Below are positions 61,045-64,000 of a DNA stretch of 64,000 bases, piece after piece (position 1 is the stretch's first letter; every line of letters starts with the position of its first letter). The position numbers and the translations under genes are program-made. The stretch is taken from contig VZTI01004555.1 in assembly GCA_013397865.1 (NCBI GenBank), positions 2,461,995 through 2,525,994 on the forward strand, in the 5' to 3' direction. The notes below the pieces were generated by a model that was given only the letters and a program-made list of their open reading frames with translations, did no database searches and had not been told where the DNA came from. This stretch comes from Struthidea cinerea. Its lineage: Eukaryota; Chordata; Aves; Passeriformes; Corcoracidae.

Positions 61045-64000
61045 CTGTGAAAAACAAAGAAGATACACATCAGAAACTCTGAAAATTAAAGTTTTCGTGA
61101 TTAACTCTAAATCTGAGCTTACAGGGGGATGAGGAACAATACTTAAATAAAGTGAACTCAACTTTCTAGACAGGAACTATGTTACTGTATTTGCAAAAAT
61201 TTATCAGGCAGTAAAGAGGAAATTATTTTCAGACAAAGTGCTGTCAAAGGTTATTATTATGGTGCAGTCACATTCCACAAAGACCATACTTCAGTCAAGC
61301 CAATCTGTTATGAATCTAAAAGCAGTGCTCTTCAGTTTACTTTCCCTGTGCAGATTGAAGAGCATGAGAAGTAAACAAGAAAACACTGAATGAGCTGAAG
61401 GGAAAAAAGGCAGTTACTCATCTGTCTCATACAGCAAACAGGTTACAAATCAACAACAGTAAATTTAGGCTCTGATTTTATCTGAAATCACAAATAAAAT
61501 CCAATCTCTGAAAAAGCTCTACCAGCTTTTACTGATTCAGGAAGCAAAGGCTGCATACACAGTGACCCTGTTACCATGTGGCTGGAAAGCCAGTAGGTAA
61601 ATGCACGTTCCTGGGTGAATTCACAAGGCACCACATACCTTGGAATCCCCAACCTCCAATTATTTTTCTTTCAATAGTCAAGGGCCTGTCAATACTCTGT
61701 CACCATTTGATTAAGCACTTTCCTTTAGAGCAAAACATTTTAATAAGAGTTCATCATGGTAATGTCAATGGACACACATTGAACAAACATTCCTGGTCAT
61801 AATGTCTTGAATGGTCTCAGAACTGAGAGGTAAAGTTTGACTCCTTTGACTACTGTAGTCCTGGTGGACTTCCATAATTTACCATGTTGGCCATGGCACT
61901 GCTCAGCTGCAACTTGCAGACAAGTAATTCTTTACAAGCACATTCAAGATTTGTATTTGGCATATTGATTATAAGCAGAAAGATAAGCTGAGCTACACAA
62001 AAGGCAAGAGTGCAAATATAGAGCCTAAGGAATACCAGAACAAGTTACAAAAGCCCTAAAAACAAAGCAAAAAGAAACCCCCCAAAATCTTGCTGTTTAT
62101 CACACACAAAAACCTCAAACTAAGGGATAATACATCGACCCTTACCTGTTCTGGAACTGTCACTGGAAAGCAGCACCTGGCCATTTTAAATTACACTTCT
62201 GCTGCTGTCAACCTCAGAATAAAACCAGGAAGTCTCTCTCCTGTAATTTCTCATTGGTTAAAACAGCCATGGTGTATTTGAGAGCTGAGAGGTGTAACTA
62301 AATATGGCAAAGTTCCCTCAAACACAGTAGCTTTAAAATAATATAGTCTATGATTCTGTTGTGATACATTAACTAGTTTGCCGTGTATTCACTGATGTAT
62401 ATCACGCACGTCTCAATAACGATGGTATCAGAAACATTAGAGAGAAAGTTACCTGGCACACACCAGGAGAACAGGGACAGGGCACACCAGCCCACTGGTT
62501 TCCTGCAGGCAACAGTCTTCTCATCACCAATATGGCAGCAAAAGCAAAATTTCTTGCTCTCTTCTATTAAAGCACCTCAATCTGACGTACAACCTCTACT
62601 CATAAGAGCACCTGCTCAACTTTTATACCAGAAATGGCACTTTATGTCCATAACCATGCTGGGCTACATGATCCTAAATACTGCAGAGAAACCCTGCAAA
62701 CCTGATCTTTACTTCAAAGAGGCTGTGAAAAACAGAAGATTACAATTTGCAATGAGAACAGATCAGCTCAAGGAGACAAGATGCAGAGAGACTTGAACCT
62801 GACATGTACAAGTGACTACAATGCATCCCTTTTTCAAGATGAGAACTCTGAAGTTATGACTTCCAGGAGTTTTAAAAGCTTTCAACTGGGCTCACAAAGT
62901 TCTGCAGCACAACAAATCCAGACCTGCAGTCAGTAGGAGCAGCAGATGCATGACAAGAATGGACTGACTGTAGTATCACCAAATCAGTGAGGGAGGTGGG
63001 ATAAAGAGCTTATGTTCAGTTTGGCAGAAGAATATTAAGTGAAGAGGCTTCAGTCACCAGTCAGAAACACGAGCCAAGGTTATCTTGGTCATGTTTTGAA
63101 GAACTTGAAAGGACGAAGTTACAGGCACAGGCCACAAAGGACTGAAAAATCTGAGGCAATCAAAGAATATGCATTAAGGTCTGACACAGCTTTGGCAACA
63201 AAGATACAGGACAAGTTTATTAGGAAAAAAATTGCAGCTTAAGGCTTCAGTTTAAATTTAAAAAAGGATTAAAAAGTAAGATGAAAAAGCACTGGCTTGT
63301 TTGATAATAACCAACTACCGCCTGGAAACCACTGGACCTGTGAGGTATACTTGGCTGGTTTGGAGAGTAAGAAAATATCACTAGTTTAATTTTGACACAG
63401 CTGGAAGGAGTACCACTGTAGATACAGATGGATTTATGTAGGCAGCTACAAGCTGCACAGTATCTATCACTCACCTCAGCCTTTAAAGTCCCTATCATCT
63501 TCTACATCAATAGAATTAACAAAAATGAGTAAAGTAAGTTAAGACTATGCTAGGGCTATTGCATTTTATGTTCAACATGAACTATCATAACAGGTTGATT
63601 TATTTCATGTATCATATATATTCTGATTGGTATTCTGATTGCTCTACCACAGCTGATAGTCAAAGCAGAGCTTTGGGCTAACTGAAGCACCAAATTATTC
63701 ACAGGACAGGTGGTGAATTGTATTACCTCTGGCATGAGTGCTGGATCTGTAGAACAATGTAAACACTCATTCAGACCACCTTATGCCTATGGTTATTCTT
63801 AAACACCATCTAAACTCAAAAATATATTCAAAACCCAACAGGCACCTTCATCTTGAAGCAAATGAACTGGTTTTTCTCAAAGGAACTATAGTTCAGCTAC
63901 AGGAGTGGGAACTACTCTGTGATATGAAACCAGTTATTTAGAATATGGCTGCTACCCTTCCTAATACTTACAATATTATTGTACAAGAATAAATAAGACT
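61045..64000 (-). other. WDR20: WDR20 intron
   Basis: Sequence upstream of the large WDR20 exon on its strand. I looked for the preceding exons (N-terminal WDR20 residues) and did not find them. The small open frames here are chance. No repeats were recognised. Confidence 0.55.

Noticed and set aside
1..64000. CRISPR arrays, operons, phage or bacterial mobile systems
   Set aside because: No direct-repeat arrays, no dense gene packing, and clear vertebrate exon-intron structure.

Overview
The window is vertebrate nuclear DNA and almost certainly avian. It has split genes with GT-AG introns, three CR1 LINE fragments (the dominant bird and reptile LINE), a solo LTR, one tRNA gene, and GC-rich first-exon islands in which the assembly has dropped to N (2267-2614 and 21954-22591). 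The gene order matches, in reverse orientation, the block I know from human 14q32 (WDR20 - MOK - ZNF839 - CINP - TECPR2).

Layout from left to right. 1-2.1 kb is AT-rich with no recognisable exon; TECPR2 would be expected to run leftward from here. 2.15-2.76 kb is a GC island broken by a gap, the probable CINP/TECPR2 bidirectional promoter. CINP lies on + with four coding exons from 3833 to 8667; its first exon is probably in the gap. ZNF839 lies on - with eight coding exons from 11847 to 21953 and its N-terminus in the second gap. A tRNA-Ile(AAT) gene is at 23322-23395 (-). A CpG island with NRF1-like, RFX X-box-like and YY1-like motifs sits at 24.5-25.0 kb. From about 25 to 42.6 kb on + is a degraded but collinear MOK gene. 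WDR20's large WD-repeat exon is at 59749-61044 (-), and its earlier exons lie beyond the right edge.

The main discovery is that MOK, a ciliary MAP-kinase-like kinase in other vertebrates, appears here as a unitary pseudogene. Seven exons are recognisable in order with plausible splice sites. They carry a +1 frameshift (35870-35879), a 2-base deletion (about 40310), in-frame stops at 37435, 37477 and 42404, a catalytic-loop change from HRDVKPEN to QRDGQPEN, and a lost TEY activation motif. Weaker remnants of the first kinase exons and one late exon are proposed. The promoter-like CpG island remains.

CINP, ZNF839 and WDR20 look intact where readable. CINP acts in the replication checkpoint and in ribosome maturation, ZNF839 is a little-studied single-zinc-finger nuclear protein, and WDR20 is a cofactor of the USP12/USP46 deubiquitinases. 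They are syntenic neighbours and not a functional operon. Protein comparisons were made from memory of family sequences, not by database search.
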